From: Collimonas rhizosphaerae
Lineage (GTDB): Bacteria; Pseudomonadota; Gammaproteobacteria; Burkholderiales; Burkholderiaceae_D
Length of the DNA: 64,000 nt
Assembly (NCBI RefSeq): GCF_038896935.1
Contig: NZ_JBANDC010000007.1
Span: 186,001-250,000, forward strand
Direction: 5' to 3'
Part shown: one piece after another, positions 63,157 to 64,000 of the stretch
Numbering within the stretch: the first letter of the stretch is position 1
How the letters are laid out: every line of letters begins with the position of its first letter
Position numbers and translations under genes: made by a program
Notes under the pieces: generated by a model
Databases searched by the model: none
What the model saw: only the letters and a program-made list of their open reading frames with translations
What the model was told of the DNA's origin: nothing

Positions 63157-63846
63157 ATGAACGATGAACCCGACCTCAGCCGGCTGGCCCGCACCATCGG
63201 CGACCCGACCCGCATCCAGATGCTGGCGCTGCTGATGGAAGGACGCGCCCTGACCGCCAAGGAATTGGCGTACGGCACGGAAATCAAGCCCGCCACCGCT
63301 ACCGCGCACCTGCGCCAGCTGCTGGAAGACAAGCTGCTCGACATGACCACGCAAGGCCGCCACAAATATTTTCGGCTGGCCTCGCCGGAAGTGGCGCGCC
63401 TGATCGAATCCCTGATGGTGTTCGCCCCGAAGCGCAAGCGCATCGGCCTCGCAACCGGCAACGACGCCATCTGCACCGCCCGTTTCTGCTACGACCACCT
63501 GGCGGGAAAGCTGGGAACCAGGCTGACCGAGGTCCTGCTTGAACGCGGCTTGCTGCATGCCGACGACGGCACTTTTTCATTGTCCGAACAAGGCGAAACC
63601 TGGTTCGAAGACTTCGGCATCGATACCCGCCAGCTGCAGAAGAGCCGGCGCCAGTTCGCCTACCCCTGCCTCGACTGGAGCGAACGGCGCGACCACCTGG
63701 CCGGCGCCCTCGGCGCGACATTGGCGAAGCGCATGGTGGAACTGGGCTGGCTGACCAGGAGCAAGCATTCGCGCGTGGTCGGCATCACGCCGGAAGGCCG
63801 CGCCGCGCTGGCGGAACGGTTCGGGATCGCCCTGCACCACGAGTAG
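63157..63846 (+). CDS. ArsR family winged-helix regulator
   Basis: This 229-aa protein has an ArsR-type HTH at residues 5-75 (SRLARTIGDPTRIQMLALLMEGRALTAKELAYGTEIKPATATAHLRQLLEDKLL) plus a long C-terminal domain. It lacks the Cys metal motif of ArsR itself, so it probably senses an organic compound. It is divergent from the DHA2 exporter and is followed by a strong terminator. Confidence 0.85.
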   Translation: MNDEPDLSRLARTIGDPTRIQMLALLMEGRALTAKELAYGTEIKPATATAHLRQLLEDKLLDMTTQGRHKYFRLASPEVARLIESLMVFAPKRKRIGLATGNDAICTARFCYDHLAGKLGTRLTEVLLERGLLHADDGTFSLSEQGETWFEDFGIDTRQLQKSRRQFAYPCLDWSERRDHLAGALGATLAKRMVELGWLTRSKHSRVVGITPEGRAALAERFGIALHHE

Positions 63847-63883
63847 CCGGCCGGCATGGCTGGATACAGACCTGCAAAATAAA

Positions 63884-63916
63884 ATGGACCGGGTAATCAG
63901 CCCGGTCCATTTTTTT
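63884..63916 (+). terminator. Rho-independent terminator after the ArsR gene
   Basis: A perfect 10-bp stem (ATGGACCGGG / CCCGGTCCAT) with a 7-nt loop is followed by a run of T residues. An A-run precedes the stem, so it may also serve the gene that enters from the right. Confidence 0.88.
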
Positions 63917-63943
63917 AACGGTTATACAGCAGCCGGCGAATGC

Positions 63944-64000
63944 CTATTGCTGGCGCGCCGTCAGCACGCGGCGCGAGAAGACCCAGGCCACTGCGGCAAA
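63944..64000 (-). CDS. 3' end of a gene running in from beyond the window
   Basis: The minus strand from 64000 reads FAAVAWVFSRRVLTARQQ and then a stop at 63946-63944. The hydrophobic-then-basic ending looks like the last helix and tail of a membrane protein, possibly a transporter. Only 18 residues are visible. Confidence 0.45.
   Translation of the reverse strand, partial: FAAVAWVFSRRVLTARQQ

Overview
The window is high-GC, densely packed bacterial chromosome with short intergenic gaps. Gene content (PqiABC, KgtP with an NtrC-type two-component system, SlyX ending in PPHY, DUF2917, DUF6916, a CYTH-CHAD protein, a second EF-G) and an E. coli-type LexA box fit Burkholderiales, most likely Oxalobacteraceae. 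Collimonas or a close relative is my best guess, made from family memory rather than a search. No rRNA, tRNA, CRISPR array or complete insertion sequence was seen.

Layout. 0.3-5.4 kb: two phage-tail-collar ('microcystin-dependent') paralogues, a DUF6916 protein, a GNAT acetyltransferase, an Asp/Asn-hydroxylase-like oxygenase, a sulfotransferase and a JmjC/cupin-like oxygenase. 5.4-11.2 kb: a YbjQ protein, an MDR reductase, a leuCD-type isomerase pair, a fluoroacetate-dehalogenase-like hydrolase and a divergent LysR regulator. 11.2-16.5 kb: a tripartite ABC export operon under a TetR regulator. 16.7-19.9 kb: an SPFH (flotillin-like) protein with a triple-YbjQ protein. 20.3-27.5 kb: an MFS exporter, an acyltransferase-3 protein and a DctB/DctD-like (MifSR-like) system beside a KgtP-type 2-oxoglutarate/H+ symporter. 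27.5-33.2 kb: a MITE-like element, slyX, an M24 aminopeptidase, an EF-G paralogue and ribA.

33.4-35.0 kb holds the most notable feature: a 445-aa reverse transcriptase whose start codon lies 17 nt after a region that folds like a retron msr-msd RNA. That region has a 16-bp a1/a2 inverted repeat, an AGC just after a1, two msr-type hairpins, one long msd-type hairpin and a promoter-like -35 upstream. No separate effector gene is attached, and the RT has an N-terminal extension of about 150 residues. I read it as a stand-alone retron of the long-RT, myxobacterial-like kind.

35.1-41.7 kb: a pqi lipid-transport operon with split PqiA, a pseudouridine-synthase homologue whose catalytic Asp is Glu, and a CYTH-CHAD triphosphatase. 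41.8-48.8 kb: a DUF1275 protein, a divergent EmrAB-type exporter with its own outer-membrane factor, an SDR, an HxlR regulator and a free-methionine-sulfoxide reductase. 48.8-57.1 kb: an aldehyde dehydrogenase, an acid phosphatase, glutathione reductase, an FAH-family hydrolase, a LysE exporter and cardiolipin synthase. 57.1-64 kb: a Phd/PIN toxin-antitoxin pair with two operator dyads, dinB with a LexA box, small exported proteins, a glycosyltransferase-like gene, a DHA2 exporter with a divergent ArsR regulator, and the 3' end of a further gene.
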